Part shown: in pieces, positions 27,479-37,600 of the stretch
Layout: the number at the start of each line of letters is the position of its first letter
Position numbering within the stretch: position 1 is the stretch's first letter
Origin: Holospora obtusa F1
GTDB taxonomy: Bacteria; Pseudomonadota; Alphaproteobacteria; Holosporales; Holosporaceae
NCBI RefSeq assembly: GCF_000469665.2
Contig: NZ_AWTR02000074.1
Coordinates: 1 to 63,630, forward strand
Direction of reading: 5' to 3'
Length of the DNA stretch: 63,630 bases
Translations under genes and position numbers: made by a program
Notes under the pieces: model-generated
Told to the model about the DNA's origin: nothing
The model's database searches: none
Seen by the model: only the letters and a program-made list of their open reading frames with translations

Positions 27479-28168
27479 ATGATAAATAAAAATTTTTATA
27501 AACTTTTTTTAATAATTTTAACATTCTTGAATAACGTTTTTGCAGGTAATGAAAAGCAGTTTCCCCAAGATAAAAAAAGTCCAAGACCCCTCATCACCCA
27601 AGCACAATCCGATGTAGAAGACTCAGAACCCGCCATTTTTCAAGCGGAATCAGAGTGGATTATTTCAGATCAAGTTGCTTCTCAAAACAAATTGTACTCA
27701 AAACACCCAGAACCTGTTATAACCCAAACACATTCGGACTTAGAAGGAGAAGAGCCAAAGATTGTAAAAAAAGTTAAGAAAAATGCAGTATCTTTTGAAA
27801 AATTTTTAGAAATTCCTGTACATAAATTACTCCTGTCTTTAATTCAAAGTTCTACAGTTGAAAATTTAAAACTTCAATTCGACTCAGAAAATTTTAAAAA
27901 AGAAAAAAAAGAAGTCATCGATGAATTTCTTTCTCTTTCTGAAGAAGAAAAAGAAAAGTTTATTAATTTTTTGATGATCAACAAGTACTATCCATCTAAT
28001 CAAGCCCCGAAAAACATAAACACACACACAAAGTTTAAAGAGTTTGAAAAAAATCATCAATGGATTCAAAATCAAATACAGATTATGAACATGTCAGGAA
28101 ACCAAGACATGCTTCCACACGCTCTGTCTGAGTTGTTTATAGCTTTAAAATCGTATATAAAAAAGTAA
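27479..28168 (+). CDS. Exported protein, second of a tandem paralogous pair
   Basis: Unknown function. It has a signal peptide (NKNFYKLFLIILTFLNNVFA, then G-N-E), an acidic low-complexity middle with two 'PxxTQxxSDxE' units (ITQAQSDVEDSEPAIF and ITQTHSDLEGEEPKIV), and a C-terminal domain of about 115 residues. That domain is homologous to the gene at 25921: VSFEKFLEIPVHKLL, EFLSLSEEEKEKFINFLMIN and IMNMSGNQDMLPHALSELF. It is shorter than its neighbour because the N-terminal repeats differ. The conserved C-terminal domain with a variable N-terminal part suggests that the C-terminal domain carries the common activity. Confidence 0.7.
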   Translation: MINKNFYKLFLIILTFLNNVFAGNEKQFPQDKKSPRPLITQAQSDVEDSEPAIFQAESEWIISDQVASQNKLYSKHPEPVITQTHSDLEGEEPKIVKKVKKNAVSFEKFLEIPVHKLLLSLIQSSTVENLKLQFDSENFKKEKKEVIDEFLSLSEEEKEKFINFLMINKYYPSNQAPKNINTHTKFKEFEKNHQWIQNQIQIMNMSGNQDMLPHALSELFIALKSYIKK

Positions 28169-28535
28169 AACACTTAATGTTTTTTTTAACGTTCTTCAAT
28201 TCTTCAAAATTTTAAAAGATGTTTTTAGATTTAAAAAAAATAGAAAAAATAATTTATGTTACATTTTTATATTTTCCGTGTATTATTTTTTTTTATAAGA
28301 TATTTGGCGTTTTGCATTCAAAAACAGAGATTAAATCATCAAAATAAATTCAATTTTGTGAACATCTCCTCTTGAGACTTGCAGAATGTCATGGTAAACT
28401 TACTTACTTTTTGTATAATTTAGGTATTGTAAAAATTATTTTGATTTTTAGGTAAAACAAATATAATTAGGCTAAAATTATCTGATTTTGTGTAGTTTTG
28501 TAATTAAAGTGTGTTTTTTTATTGTATGAGGGGCT
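28169..28535. other. infB leader region
   Basis: 367 bases without a gene. A promoter candidate, TTGATT at 28441-28446 and TATAAT at 28462-28467, has a short 15-base spacer. The ribosome site GAGGGG sits just before the infB ATG. No nusA or rimP sequence is recognisable. Confidence 0.35.
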
Positions 28536-31034
28536 ATGACCGAAGAGCGTAAAGACAAAAAGCGTAAACCATTAGGGTTAAGTGTAGAGCAAACTCCATC
28601 TCGTCCTACAGAAAAAGAGAGCGTAAAGCAAACTTTTGTTCAGGGAAAAACAAAGCGTGTAGCTGTAGAAGTTCGTCGTGGTTCTCGTGGGTCTTCAGAT
28701 CGACGATCAGGAGGAGGGTTTGAAAAATTTACAGACGAAGAGCAACTTCGTCGTATAAGAGCGGTTCAGCAAGCATTGCAAGAAAAAGAAGAAGCAGAAT
28801 TGTTAAAGATTGCGCGAGAAAAAGCTGATCAGGAAAGAAAAGCTCTGGAAGCTCTTCAAGAAGAGCAAGCAAAAAAAGAAGCTTCTCAAGAAATCGTAGA
28901 TACGCTTTCAGTAAAGAAAGAAACAAAAAATGTTGTAAAAGAAGATCAGGGTGTTCCTCTCGTCAAAGAGGTTTCTTTGGAAGAAAATTCAAAAAAAGTC
29001 CCAGTAGAAGAAAAAAAGCGTAAGTTTAGCAACGAACGTGTGTCTGATCGAGACGATGCCAATAAACCAAAACGTACAAAGCCCGGAACAGAAGAGAGTG
29101 CTCGAACAGTTCCTAAGCGCGCTAAACAAAAGTACGAAAAGATCTTAGGATCTCCAGTGATTTTGGAAGATGATCTTGTCAATACTTTAGAAGATGATGT
29201 CTCGTTTAAAAAATCGATGCTTCGAAAAGGGAAATCAGGTAAGCTAAAAAAAGAAAAGAAAAATATTTTAGTTATTTCAAGATCCGTTGAATTGACAGGA
29301 CCCATTTCGGTTCAGGATCTTTCAGAAAAAATAGCAGTTAAATCGCAAAAAGTTGTTCAGCTTCTTGAAAGTCTTGGAAAATCTGTGACAGCATATTCGA
29401 TATTAGACGTAGAAACTTCAGAGCTCATTATCACAGAAATGGGACATAAAAGTCAAAGAGTAGGGTTGGAGGATTTAGAGGCACGTTGGTGGGGTGTAAA
29501 GAGTAAAACTTACGAAGATCGACCTCCTGTGGTAACCATTATGGGACATGTCGATCACGGAAAAACGTCTCTTTTGGATGCTTTGCGAGAAACTTCGGTG
29601 GCAAGCGGAGAAAAAGGAGGAATTACTCAACATATTGGAGCATATCAGACCCGTCTTAAATCAGGAAAACAGGTGACATTTATAGACACCCCAGGACACG
29701 AAGCATTTATTCGAATGCGAGAACGAGGATCAGCTGTAACGGACATAATTGTTTTGGTCGTGGCAGCAGATGATGGTGTTAAGGCTCAGACTATTGAAGC
29801 GATTCGTCATGCAAAAACTTCTAACGTTCCCATTATTGTTGCTATCAACAAAATTGATAAAACCACCGCAAAGCCCGATGTTGTACGTTCAGAATTATTG
29901 AACCACGGCGTGGTGGTGGAAAAAATGGGGGGAGAAGTTTTGGATGTTGAAGTTTCAGCACTGACAAAAAAAAACTTAGATGCTCTTATAGAGACGATAT
30001 TACTTCAAGCAGAAATGATGGAGTTAACCTGCTCACCTGACACAAAAGCAAGAGGAACGATTATTGAGTCTCATATGAGAAAAGGACACGGACACGTAGC
30101 CACTGTACTGATTCAAAACGGGACTTTGCGAAAAGGAGACATCTTTGTTGCGGGCTTGTTGTCAGGGAAAGTTCGCATGATGTTTGACGCAGAAGGACAT
30201 GTAGTTCAGAAAGCAACACCTGGTCAGCCTGTGGAGGTTTTAGGTTTTTCTCGATCTCCTCTTTCCGGAGACCGTTTTATGTCCTTAGATCAGGAATCCC
30301 AAGCACGAGAATTCGTAGAGTGGAAAAAATCTCAAGCATTAAGTGATGACAGCTCGGAAGTTACATCCAATCTTCCAGAAAACTCTAGCGATCTTGCTCA
30401 ATATTTTAAGTCTCAAAACGTAAAAACGCTTTTTTTAGTCATTAATGCAGACGTTCAAGGAAGCTTAGAAGGTTTGGCCTATGAGCTTGAAAAAATTCAT
30501 CATGGAGAGGTGGCTCTGCAAGTTATTTCTTCTGAAGTAGGCCCCGTTAGCGAAAGCGATGTAATGTTAGCTAAAACTTCTAACGCGATCATCTTGATGT
30601 TTAATACATATGTTTTACCTGATGCACGAAAACTCATAGATCAAGAAAAGGTTATTTTACTCAATCATCAAATTGTTTATCGCGCAATAGAAGAAGTGAA
30701 GACACTGTTAGAAAAATTATTAGCTCCAGAAATACAAGAACACTTTCTTGGAAAAGCAGAAATAATCAAAGTTTTCCATGTCAAAAAATCCTCTTCTATT
30801 GCAGGGTGTTTGGTGAAAGAGGGAGCTCTGCGTCGCGGAGAATACGTAAAAATTTTTCGGGACAAAACTTTGTTATTTGAAGGAGAAATAAAAAGTCTTC
30901 GCCACGTAAAAAATGATATGAAGGAAGTAAAATTTGGGTACGAATGCGGTATGATTTTGGAAGGATTTGATGCTTTTGAAGTAGGAGATCGCATTGAATG
31001 CTATGAAAAAAAGAGTATTGCCAGAGAACTCTAA
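28536..31034 (+). CDS. infB: Translation initiation factor IF-2
   Basis: GTPase that brings formyl-Met-tRNA to the small subunit. The protein has 832 residues. The N-terminal 230 residues are highly charged and low in complexity (runs of K and E), followed by an IF2_N unit ([18 protein letters not shown]...). The G domain starts near residue 330: GHVDHGKTS (G1), DTPGHE (G3), NKIDK (G4). Domains II-IV follow, with the C-terminal fMet-tRNA-binding part ending near [21 protein letters not shown]. In most bacteria infB is inside a nusA-infB-rbfA-truB operon; here it is alone, and comF converges on it 40 bases downstream. Confidence 0.95.
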   Translation: MTEERKDKKRKPLGLSVEQTPSRPTEKESVKQTFVQGKTKRVAVEVRRGSRGSSDRRSGGGFEKFTDEEQLRRIRAVQQALQEKEEAELLKIAREKADQERKALEALQEEQAKKEASQEIVDTLSVKKETKNVVKEDQGVPLVKEVSLEENSKKVPVEEKKRKFSNERVSDRDDANKPKRTKPGTEESARTVPKRAKQKYEKILGSPVILEDDLVNTLEDDVSFKKSMLRKGKSGKLKKEKKNILVISRSVELTGPISVQDLSEKIAVKSQKVVQLLESLGKSVTAYSILDVETSELIITEMGHKSQRVGLEDLEARWWGVKSKTYEDRPPVVTIMGHVDHGKTSLLDALRETSVASGEKGGITQHIGAYQTRLKSGKQVTFIDTPGHEAFIRMRERGSAVTDIIVLVVAADDGVKAQTIEAIRHAKTSNVPIIVAINKIDKTTAKPDVVRSELLNHGVVVEKMGGEVLDVEVSALTKKNLDALIETILLQAEMMELTCSPDTKARGTIIESHMRKGHGHVATVLIQNGTLRKGDIFVAGLLSGKVRMMFDAEGHVVQKATPGQPVEVLGFSRSPLSGDRFMSLDQESQAREFVEWKKSQALSDDSSEVTSNLPENSSDLAQYFKSQNVKTLFLVINADVQGSLEGLAYELEKIHHGEVALQVISSEVGPVSESDVMLAKTSNAIILMFNTYVLPDARKLIDQEKVILLNHQIVYRAIEEVKTLLEKLLAPEIQEHFLGKAEIIKVFHVKKSSSIAGCLVKEGALRRGEYVKIFRDKTLLFEGEIKSLRHVKNDMKEVKFGYECGMILEGFDAFEVGDRIECYEKKSIAREL

Positions 31035-31074
31035 GAAAATGTATTTGTTTTGAGCATGCGAAGAGTGTACAGGA

Positions 31075-31812
31075 TTAAAGATAAGATTCTTCAGATAATT
31101 CTTTTTGATTTTTTTGGATATTCTCTTCGATTACAGCTTTGCTTAATGTGATTCCGGAAACTTTTTCTACTTTTTTATTATTTAAAGCGGTGGTGCAAGA
31201 TTTTAAAGTTGCTCCCGTCGTATACACGTCATCTATCAGCAAAATGTTTGCAGAAAAATGAAAGAATTTAGGTGTATATTCAAAAGCTTGAGATACATTT
31301 AATTTGCGCTCTGATGCGTTTTTTATTCCTTGGGAATCTGTGTCCTTAACACGAATAAGAGAAGTATAATCGCAAGGGATGCCCGTGCGCTGACTTAACC
31401 AGCGCGCGAGTAATAACGCTTGATTAAATCCTCTCTTTATTAAGCGTTTTCTATGTAAAGGAACTGGGATAAACAGGGTCGTTTGTGGATAGTGTGTCAA
31501 TAATAATCGAAGCATTTGATACCCAAAAAACTCCGTTAACCAAATTTGATGACTATGTTTAAATTTAAAAATCATTTGTTTAACAAACGATCCGTATCTC
31601 CACACTGAACGATGCCGAAGCAACGGCTCCGGAGACGCATAACACACATCGCACATATTATTTTTTATCCGATACTCAAGAGGATCACCGCATATTTCGC
31701 AAATCGGAGCAGAAATAAATTCAGTTCCCATCCAGCATTTTTGACATAGCCCTAAGCTTTCTATATTAATACCACACAAAGGGCAGCGAAAAGGAAAAAT
31801 ATAGCCAATCAC
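31075..31812 (-). CDS. comF: ComF-family phosphoribosyltransferase-like protein
   Basis: The 245-residue product has an N-terminal double zinc-knuckle (CPLCGIN...CQKCW, then CEICGDPL...CDVCY) and a C-terminal phosphoribosyltransferase fold with the PRPP loop ILLIDDVYTTGATL (about residue 200). ComF proteins support DNA uptake in naturally competent bacteria. In most lineages the exact job is unknown; the fold suggests nucleotide handling. Together with dprA in this window it hints at residual competence or DNA-processing functions. It starts nine bases after rnd and is convergent with infB. Confidence 0.88.
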   Translation of the reverse strand: MIGYIFPFRCPLCGINIESLGLCQKCWMGTEFISAPICEICGDPLEYRIKNNMCDVCYASPEPLLRHRSVWRYGSFVKQMIFKFKHSHQIWLTEFFGYQMLRLLLTHYPQTTLFIPVPLHRKRLIKRGFNQALLLARWLSQRTGIPCDYTSLIRVKDTDSQGIKNASERKLNVSQAFEYTPKFFHFSANILLIDDVYTTGATLKSCTTALNNKKVEKVSGITLSKAVIEENIQKNQKELSEESYL

Positions 31813-31821
31813 ACTAAAATA

Positions 31822-32514
31822 TTAATCAGAAGATCTTGGGATCATGTGTGAAAAAACATCCTCTGTAAACCCCGCAATATCCAGCATAACACGATAAGGC
31901 AAAAATTGACACACAGCCTGAGCTAAGTGCTGCCTCCCCTCTTGTTCTAAGATCTCATCCAAAAGCACACGTAATTCATGCAAATACATCACATCACAAG
32001 CAGCATAATGTTTTTGTGCTTCTGTTAATTGTGATGTTCCCCAATAAGAGCTTTGTTCATTTTTCGAAATTTCGATTCCTAAAAGCTCTCGACACAATGC
32101 TTTTAATCCATGCCGTTCAGTATACGTTCTTGCAAACCTTGAAGCAACTTTAGTACAATACACTCCCACCGGCAAAACATTCCAGGTTCGATACAAGATC
32201 CCCATATCAAATCTCGCATAATGCATTAATTTTTCTACATCCTTTCGCCCCAAAAGATCACATAAATTAGGAGCAGGTTGCGCAACACGATGAATTCGTA
32301 TTAAATGCGCAGCACCGTCTCCGAAATTAAGTTGAACTAAACACAACCGATCGGTAGGTTTTAACCCTGTTGCTTCAGTATCCAGAGCCACTCCCCTATT
32401 TAGCCTAATTCCCGATTGCAAAACATGCTCTGGAATATCATGCTCATATATTTGAATACTCTTATGCTTATGAGGACGCTTGTCTGGATGCTCATAAGAA
32501 GATGTTTTAGTCAC
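31822..32514 (-). CDS. rnd: Ribonuclease D-type 3'-5' exonuclease
   Basis: The 230-residue product has the DEDDy exonuclease residues in order: ALDTEATGL (D and E), YARFDMGIL (D), and YAACDVMYLHEL (Y and D). It lacks the C-terminal HRDC domains of the long enterobacterial RNase D, as is usual for the short alphaproteobacterial form. The expected role is trimming tRNA or other stable RNA 3' ends. It is the first gene of a likely two-gene unit with comF. Confidence 0.88.
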   Translation of the reverse strand: MTKTSSYEHPDKRPHKHKSIQIYEHDIPEHVLQSGIRLNRGVALDTEATGLKPTDRLCLVQLNFGDGAAHLIRIHRVAQPAPNLCDLLGRKDVEKLMHYARFDMGILYRTWNVLPVGVYCTKVASRFARTYTERHGLKALCRELLGIEISKNEQSSYWGTSQLTEAQKHYAACDVMYLHELRVLLDEILEQEGRQHLAQAVCQFLPYRVMLDIAGFTEDVFSHMIPRSSD

Positions 32515-32908
32515 TGTAAACCCCTGTAAAAGAATGAAAAAATTATAACAGATTTCAATAGCTCAGCGCAAACCCTTAATGCTACACTTCAAGTTCATCA
32601 AATAAAAAATTGTTTTTGTATTTAAAAATTGTTTCAAATTTAAAAAAATTGTCATAAAATTAAAATTTTATACAAAAATTTTTAAGATATTTTAAAAATG
32701 AATATTCATACTATTTTTTCCAATACCTATCAATTTTTTGAAAAAAATATATTTTGAGAGTAAGATTTTTCAGATAAAATTTTATTTTTTTTAAAGATTT
32801 TATCATTGAGCAGTCATTGATCTTAAACAGAATCAATATTTCATTATATCTACTGCTACAGATATTAATTTTAGAAAATTTTATGTAGAACGTATGAGAA
32901 TTTACAGA
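32515..32908. other. Very AT-rich spacer
   Basis: About 390 bases of A/T-rich sequence upstream of rnd with no frame, RNA or IS homology that I can recognise. Confidence 0.5.
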
Positions 32909-32910
32909 TA

Positions 32911-33048
32911 TAGTAAATTAAGTTGAGGTTTAAAAACAAGTAAAGCACGAAATTTAGTTAATAAAAAGCAAATATTTTCGACTATATGACTTTAGAATTT
33001 TTTTCTAAAAATCATACCTATCTTCGTGAATCTCAACTTAATTTACTA
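32911..33048. repeat. MITE-like element, 138 bp, with 17-bp inverted ends
   Basis: TAGTAAATTAAGTTGAG starts at 32911, and its exact complement ends at 33048. TA lies outside the left end. There is no coding capacity. The right half (GACTTTAGAATTTTTTTCTA through TCTCAACTTAATTTACTA) recurs, diverged, at 38490-38542 and 43790-43850. The same type is seen at 43722 and 47416. The TA-rich ends suggest mobilisation by an IS630/Tc1-type transposase. Confidence 0.8.
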
Positions 33049-33294
33049 TGCAACAGACCTTTTTGAAATTTGTTGTCACGTTAAGTCCATGTTGCAGATA
33101 ACGAAAATTGAGACTAAATCTAAAATGCTATAGATGTCAAATATTCATTTTAAATCGTTTAATCATTCCAAGTTCACGTTCATTTACCTCTATTTCACTT
33201 TTAAATTCCTGATTTTTATTCTGATCTCTTTTTATTATAGCTAATACGGTATAAAAATGGCATAATTATTTCTGAGTTTAATTGTCAAAGAAAA

Positions 33295-33600
33295 ATGAGT
33301 CAATAAAACGAAATATTTCTATACATTTTCGTAAAAAAGTACTAAAGCTACGAGAGAAGGAAAAATTTTTTGAAAGATTGGCAAAGAGATTTAAAATTTC
33401 TACCCCGAGTATCAGTTAGAAGAAAAGGGTAGAACCCAAAAAAAACAGGAACAAGCAATAAAAAAAGCGTAACAAAAAAAGTTGATACACGATATTGGGA
33501 GTATCCAGATTTTTTTTTTATGTTCATGAAAGAGCACAAAGATTAGGTGTGGGAAAATTTTTGCTTCATGAAGCGTAAAAATGTTTAGGAGTTAAATATA
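33295..33600 (+). mobile_element. IS630-type transposase N-terminal remnant (second subtype)
   Basis: The plus strand reads, with frameshifts, ISIHFRKKVLKLREKE, KFFERLAKRFKISTPSISR, then VDTRYWEYPD and MKEHKD...CLGVKYKK. This is the HTH region of an IS630 subtype different from the copies at 3130, 14575 and 37601. No catalytic half follows. Confidence 0.6.
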
Positions 33601-33608
33601 AAAAAATA

Positions 33609-33897
33609 CTATATTAAAAGAAATTGAATTGTAATAAAATAAAAAAAGCACTAATTGATTGATATAATCCCTGAAAGAACTTAATTTTTTGCCTAATCCA
33701 TAGCTTCATATGTGCCCAAAATTTCTCGATTGGATTTAAAACAGGTGAATAAGGTGGTACCCCTTACAACCGACAGATTCAAGTAATTCTCTGGTTCTTT
33801 GAGATTTATGAAATGAAGCATCATCCATTATTACAATTTCTCCGGGTTTTAATTTTTTGATCAAAATGCGCTACCCAAGCTTCGAATAGTTGTGTGT
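33609..33897 (-). mobile_element. IS630 fragment A (C-terminal end), interrupted by copy B
   Basis: On the minus strand this encodes the end of an IS630 transposase (MDDASFHKSQ... and NPIEKFWAHMKLWIRQK, frame-shifted). It is an inverted copy of 34550-34770, and the left tip near 33609 (CTATATTAAAAGAAATTGAA) resembles the terminal repeat of copy B. Homology stops exactly where copy B's left end begins. Confidence 0.7.
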
Positions 33898-34818
33898 TAT
33901 AGTTAAAACAGTTGAATTATAATGCGAAATATGATACATTTTATCTAAAAAAGTAAAATAATGTCAACGCGTCCATGTCGTATAGATTTAAGAGAAAAGG
34001 TCATAAATTTTATCAAAGCAGGTAACAGTCAAAAAGAAGCTTCCAGAGTTTTTGAAATAAATAAAATGATAATCAACAGATGGTATTTACGTTATAAAAG
34101 CCAAGAGCATTTCCGCCAAAAGATACGTTTGGGTGCAAAGCCAACTATAGAAAAAGAGTCTTTTATTCAATATGAAACCGATCATCCAAAGGCTAGATCA
34201 GAAGATATTGCTCGTGAATTTAGCATAAGTGCCAGTGGAGCACATTATTGGTTAAGGCGCGTAGTTATAAAAAAACCTTCACCTATGTGAAAACAAAGTA
34301 AAGAAAAACGAAATACATATCAAGAAGCGATAAAATATATCAGCTTAAAATCTTTTATGCATTGATGAAAGCGGGATAGAGCTAAACATTTGCAAAAATA
34401 GAGAATGAGGCAAAAAAAGTGAAAAACTTTTTGGTAAAAAGAGCGGTAAATATTACGAAAGAACTCATATTGTAGCGAATTTATTAAATAATAAAGCGAT
34501 TGCTCCAATGGTTTTTAACGGTTTTTGTAACAGACAATTATTCGAAGTTTGGGTACCGCAGTTATTGATTACGGAATTAGAATCTGGGCAAATTGTAATA
34601 ATGGATAATGCTTCATTTCATAAATCTCAAAAAACCAGGGAATTACTTGAATCTCTCGGTTGTAAGGAGTACCACCTTATTCACCTGTTTTAAATTCAAT
34701 CGAGAAATTTTGGGCACATATGAAGCTATGGATTAGGAAGTAAATTGAGTTCTTCCAGGGCTTATATCAGTAAACTGGCGCCTCTTTTCTTTATCACAAT
34801 TTAACTGTTTTTAATATA
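33898..34818 (+). mobile_element. IS630-family element B, terminal repeats intact, gene broken
   Basis: Inverted repeats: TATAGTTAAAACAGTTGAAT at 33898-33917 and its near complement at 34797-34818, with TA at the tips. The N-terminal HTH half is open at 33961-34290 (RIDLREKVINFIKAGNSQKE, then INRWYLRYKSQEHFRQK). A stop and frameshift follow, and the catalytic half resumes at 34508-34693 with IVIMDNASFHKSQKTRELLE, the DDE Asp region. The last part (SIEKFWAHMKLWIRK) is shifted again. About 0.92 kb long. Confidence 0.8.
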
Positions 34819-35579
34819 GCGTGTGGCAACGACGCGGTACTGCCTTAAGTTTAGCAAAATTAAAATTCTCGATCAAATAACGAGCTTTATAAAGATATTT
34901 ATCATAATTTGAGGGCTCCAAACGGTTCTTTTTAGGTGAAATCACAGCCTTACGCCCCTTTTCTTTAAGTTTTTGCGTACTCTTTCATCAGCATCGTACG
35001 CTTATCGAAAAGCACCGCATCTAGCCTTCACAAAGTGATCGGCAACCTTCCAAATCATAGTCCTGACCTTATGTAAGATAAAAAGCGACCGAATATTCCA
35101 TGGGCATCACACGATGCATGAATTTTGGTGCTCAAACACCCAAAAGGAGCGTCCAATAGCTTGATTATGCTCTTTTTTTTAGAGCCTGAGCTATGTTGAT
35201 GAGACCGAACAGTTTTGAATTGATCATCTCTTACTCATGATCAGCGTTTTGAGACAGGGCTTCAAAGACCTTTTTTCATACACGTCCTTTTGCTTCAACG
35301 GATAAAGCGGGTATGGGTGGCTTTAAAATCACTAAATCTACTCTGGAAAAATCACGCCAAGGAATTTTCTCCACGGTAATGGTATAAAATAGCCTCAACA
35401 AACAGGCGATTGTTCTTGGCAGCCACACTTCCTGATTTTCCAGGTAAACTCTCCTTTATCCGATCTCACTGATCATCCCGCAACGCATAACGTCTCATTT
35501 TGACATACATTTCCTTTGAATTTTTATTAAATTCTCAAAAAATATCTAAAAAAGTCAACTTAATTGAGAGTTAGCCCTA
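34819..35579 (-). mobile_element. IS5-family element, left end cut by IS630 copy B
   Basis: On the minus strand the C-terminal transposase part reads KKNRLEPSNYDKYLYKARYL, IENFNFAKLK, ending near 34825. Degenerate earlier parts fill 34930-35480. The right tip (AGGGCTAACTCTCAATTAAG read inward from 35578) matches the tip of the shortened relative at 51297-51646. The left tip, still present in that relative, is missing because copy B of IS630 sits there. Confidence 0.7.
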
Positions 35580-35668
35580 GTCAATATATTATCAATGTTT
35601 AAAAGGGTTGAATACCACGTAAACTATTGGTATACTTTCAGTGGCACTAAATTTTGGACATTTGTTTT

Positions 35669-35944
35669 ATGGATTTTTCTCAACTTACTCAAATTACTCC
35701 TTTTATTGCATGTTTCGTTATTCTATATTTTATAGTTCTTCGTCCTCAGCAGCAAAAAATGAAAAAACATCGAGAAGTTCTTTCATCTTTAAAGCGAGGG
35801 GATAAGGTTGTTTTAGGAGGAGGTATAGAAGGAATCGTAGAAGAAGCTCCAGTTAGTATCTCTACAATTCGTGTATTGATTTCTTCGGGGGTTGTTGTAA
35901 ACGTACGGCGAGATCTTATTTTGGAAGTTGTAGATATAAAATAA
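35669..35944 (+). CDS. yajC: Preprotein translocase accessory subunit YajC
   Basis: From the ATG at 35669 the product has 91 residues: one membrane span (ITPFIACFVILYFIVL) followed by the hallmark RPQQQKMKKHREVLSSLKRGDKVVLGGGIEG. An upstream TTG at 35654 keeps the frame open but adds nothing conserved. YajC associates with SecDF and the Sec channel. secD and secF normally follow it; here the next gene, 56 bases on, is ddl. Confidence 0.93.
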   Translation: MDFSQLTQITPFIACFVILYFIVLRPQQQKMKKHREVLSSLKRGDKVVLGGGIEGIVEEAPVSISTIRVLISSGVVVNVRRDLILEVVDIK

Positions 35945-36000
35945 AGGTAATGAATTTTTCTGCTGATATCTTGTGAATAAGATAAAAAGGATGTGTTCGT

Positions 36001-37080
36001 ATGAAAAAAATTAAATCCGTTTTAATTGTGTGTGGAGGATGTTCTCCAGAACATGAAGTAACGTTAAGGTCGTCTAGTTATGTATTGGATCATATGCCGT
36101 CAGAGACTAAGTCGTATATCTGGGGAATTGATAGAGATAATAATGGGTATGCGCTATCAGCAGAAGATATCAAGCGCAATAGTTGTATAAGTTCTGCTAT
36201 AGGAGCTCCGTCTGCTTATCTTAGGAGATGTCAAGGGAGGGTAGAGTTTTGTGTAGAAAATTGTGCTCCTATAGAAATTGATATTATATTTCCTATGATT
36301 CATGGCGCAACTGGAGAAGATGGGTGTCTTCAAGGGGTTTCTAAATTTTTTGGTATTCCTTGTGTTGGCGCGGGAGTTATGGGGTCTGCTTTGTGTATGC
36401 ACAAGCGCGTAACAAAACAGGTTTTGATGGCAAATAATTTGCCGGTAGTTCCTTTTGTATTTAGCCAAAGTTTTTCTGAGGTTCCTTCTTATGAACGCGT
36501 TGTAGAATTGTTAAAAAGTGAAAATTTATTCATTAAGCCTGCAGGGGCTGGTTCTTCCGTGGGAGTTTCTGATGTTTGTTGTCATTCTGAGTATGTTAAG
36601 GCAATAGAAGAGGCGTTTTGTTATGATAGAGAAGTTCTTATTGAAAAAAAAATTTTTGGAAAAGAAATAGAATGTTCGGTTTTAAACGGAAAAGCTGCTG
36701 AAATTTTAGGGGAAATAGAGCCAACGCATGGGTTTTATTCGTACGAAGCAAAATATTTAGATCCCAATGGGGCAAATTTTTATACTCCAGCCCGAATTAC
36801 AGATCAGCAAGCCAATCGCGTTCGTGTTATGGCAGAGCAGGTAGCTCGCATACTGAAATGTGAGGAAATGGTTCGAGTGGATTTTTTTCTATCTCAAGAC
36901 GATACTTTGTGGATTAATGAGGCGAATACTTTGCCAGGATTAACAGCGATTAGCTTTTATCCAAAGCTTTTAGAGCTTAGCGGAATTTCAGGAGTTGAGC
37001 TAGTGCGCTCTCTTTTAGAGGGAGCATTAAAGAATTATACAAATTCTTTAACCTTTTTAACAACTGTTCCCTGTTTTTGA
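36001..37080 (+). CDS. ddl: D-alanine--D-alanine ligase
   Basis: ATP-grasp enzyme that joins two D-alanines for the peptidoglycan precursor. The 359-residue product has VLIVCGGCSPEHEVTLRSS at the N-terminus, the MIHGATGEDGCLQGVSKFFG segment, FIKPAGAGSSVGVSDV (ATP loop), VLIEKKIFGKEIECSVLNG, and the metal site VDFFLSQDDTLWINEANTLP followed by GLTAISFYPKL. The length is that of the DdlA type, longer than the usual 300-residue DdlB. AAGGATG nine bases upstream is a fair ribosome site. It usually lies in the division-cell-wall cluster with murC and ftsQ; here it follows yajC. Confidence 0.93.
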   Translation: MKKIKSVLIVCGGCSPEHEVTLRSSSYVLDHMPSETKSYIWGIDRDNNGYALSAEDIKRNSCISSAIGAPSAYLRRCQGRVEFCVENCAPIEIDIIFPMIHGATGEDGCLQGVSKFFGIPCVGAGVMGSALCMHKRVTKQVLMANNLPVVPFVFSQSFSEVPSYERVVELLKSENLFIKPAGAGSSVGVSDVCCHSEYVKAIEEAFCYDREVLIEKKIFGKEIECSVLNGKAAEILGEIEPTHGFYSYEAKYLDPNGANFYTPARITDQQANRVRVMAEQVARILKCEEMVRVDFFLSQDDTLWINEANTLPGLTAISFYPKLLELSGISGVELVRSLLEGALKNYTNSLTFLTTVPCF

Positions 37081-37387
37081 GGTAAAAAAACGATGTTTCC
37101 CCGTTTGACTTATGTTGAAAATGCAATTTTTAAAAATAGAAGATTAGGATTTTAAAAGAAAAAATAGTGCAATTTAAACTTAAGTGTGTGGAGCGTATAA
37201 AATTTCTTTTTTAATTTGAATGATTTATGCGCGTCCTGCAATAAAAAAAATTGTGTATTACTGAAGATCATAAGATTTTTTGATAAGCCAACTACGTTAC
37301 GCTTCATGTCTTTTTCAAAATTTTTTTTTACGCAAAGCTCCAGTTCTTGTTCAAAATTTTTGCGATGCGAATGAAGTTTAAATTATA
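37081..37387. other. Spacer after ddl
   Basis: AT-rich, without a recognisable gene; ends at a MITE-like repeat. Confidence 0.4.
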
Positions 37388-37511
37388 TAGTAATTTAGGT
37401 TGAATTAGGAATTTTTTAAAAAAAAGTCAGAAATCGCCAACAAAAAGTTTGCTTTTTGAGCGTTTTTTTTCGGTATAACAAAAAATTATATTCAATACAA
37501 CTTAGATTATA
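37388..37511. repeat. Second MITE-like repeat type, about 124 bp
   Basis: TAGTAATTTAGGTTGAATTA at 37388 faces an imperfect complement at 37491-37511 (TTCAATACAACTTAGATTATA). A relative with the same left edge is at about 43299-43400, and the left edge alone is at 23227. Confidence 0.6.
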
Positions 37512-37600
37512 CGACTCTAATTAATTCTTCAATCTTTCCAAGTATTTTTCGCAATAACTTTATAAATGATGCTTTAGAATCGGTAATGCACACAAATATA

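Noticed and set aside
28946-29305. 119-codon minus-strand frame
   Set aside because: Antisense to the charged low-complexity N-terminus of IF-2; Ser/Phe-rich shadow.
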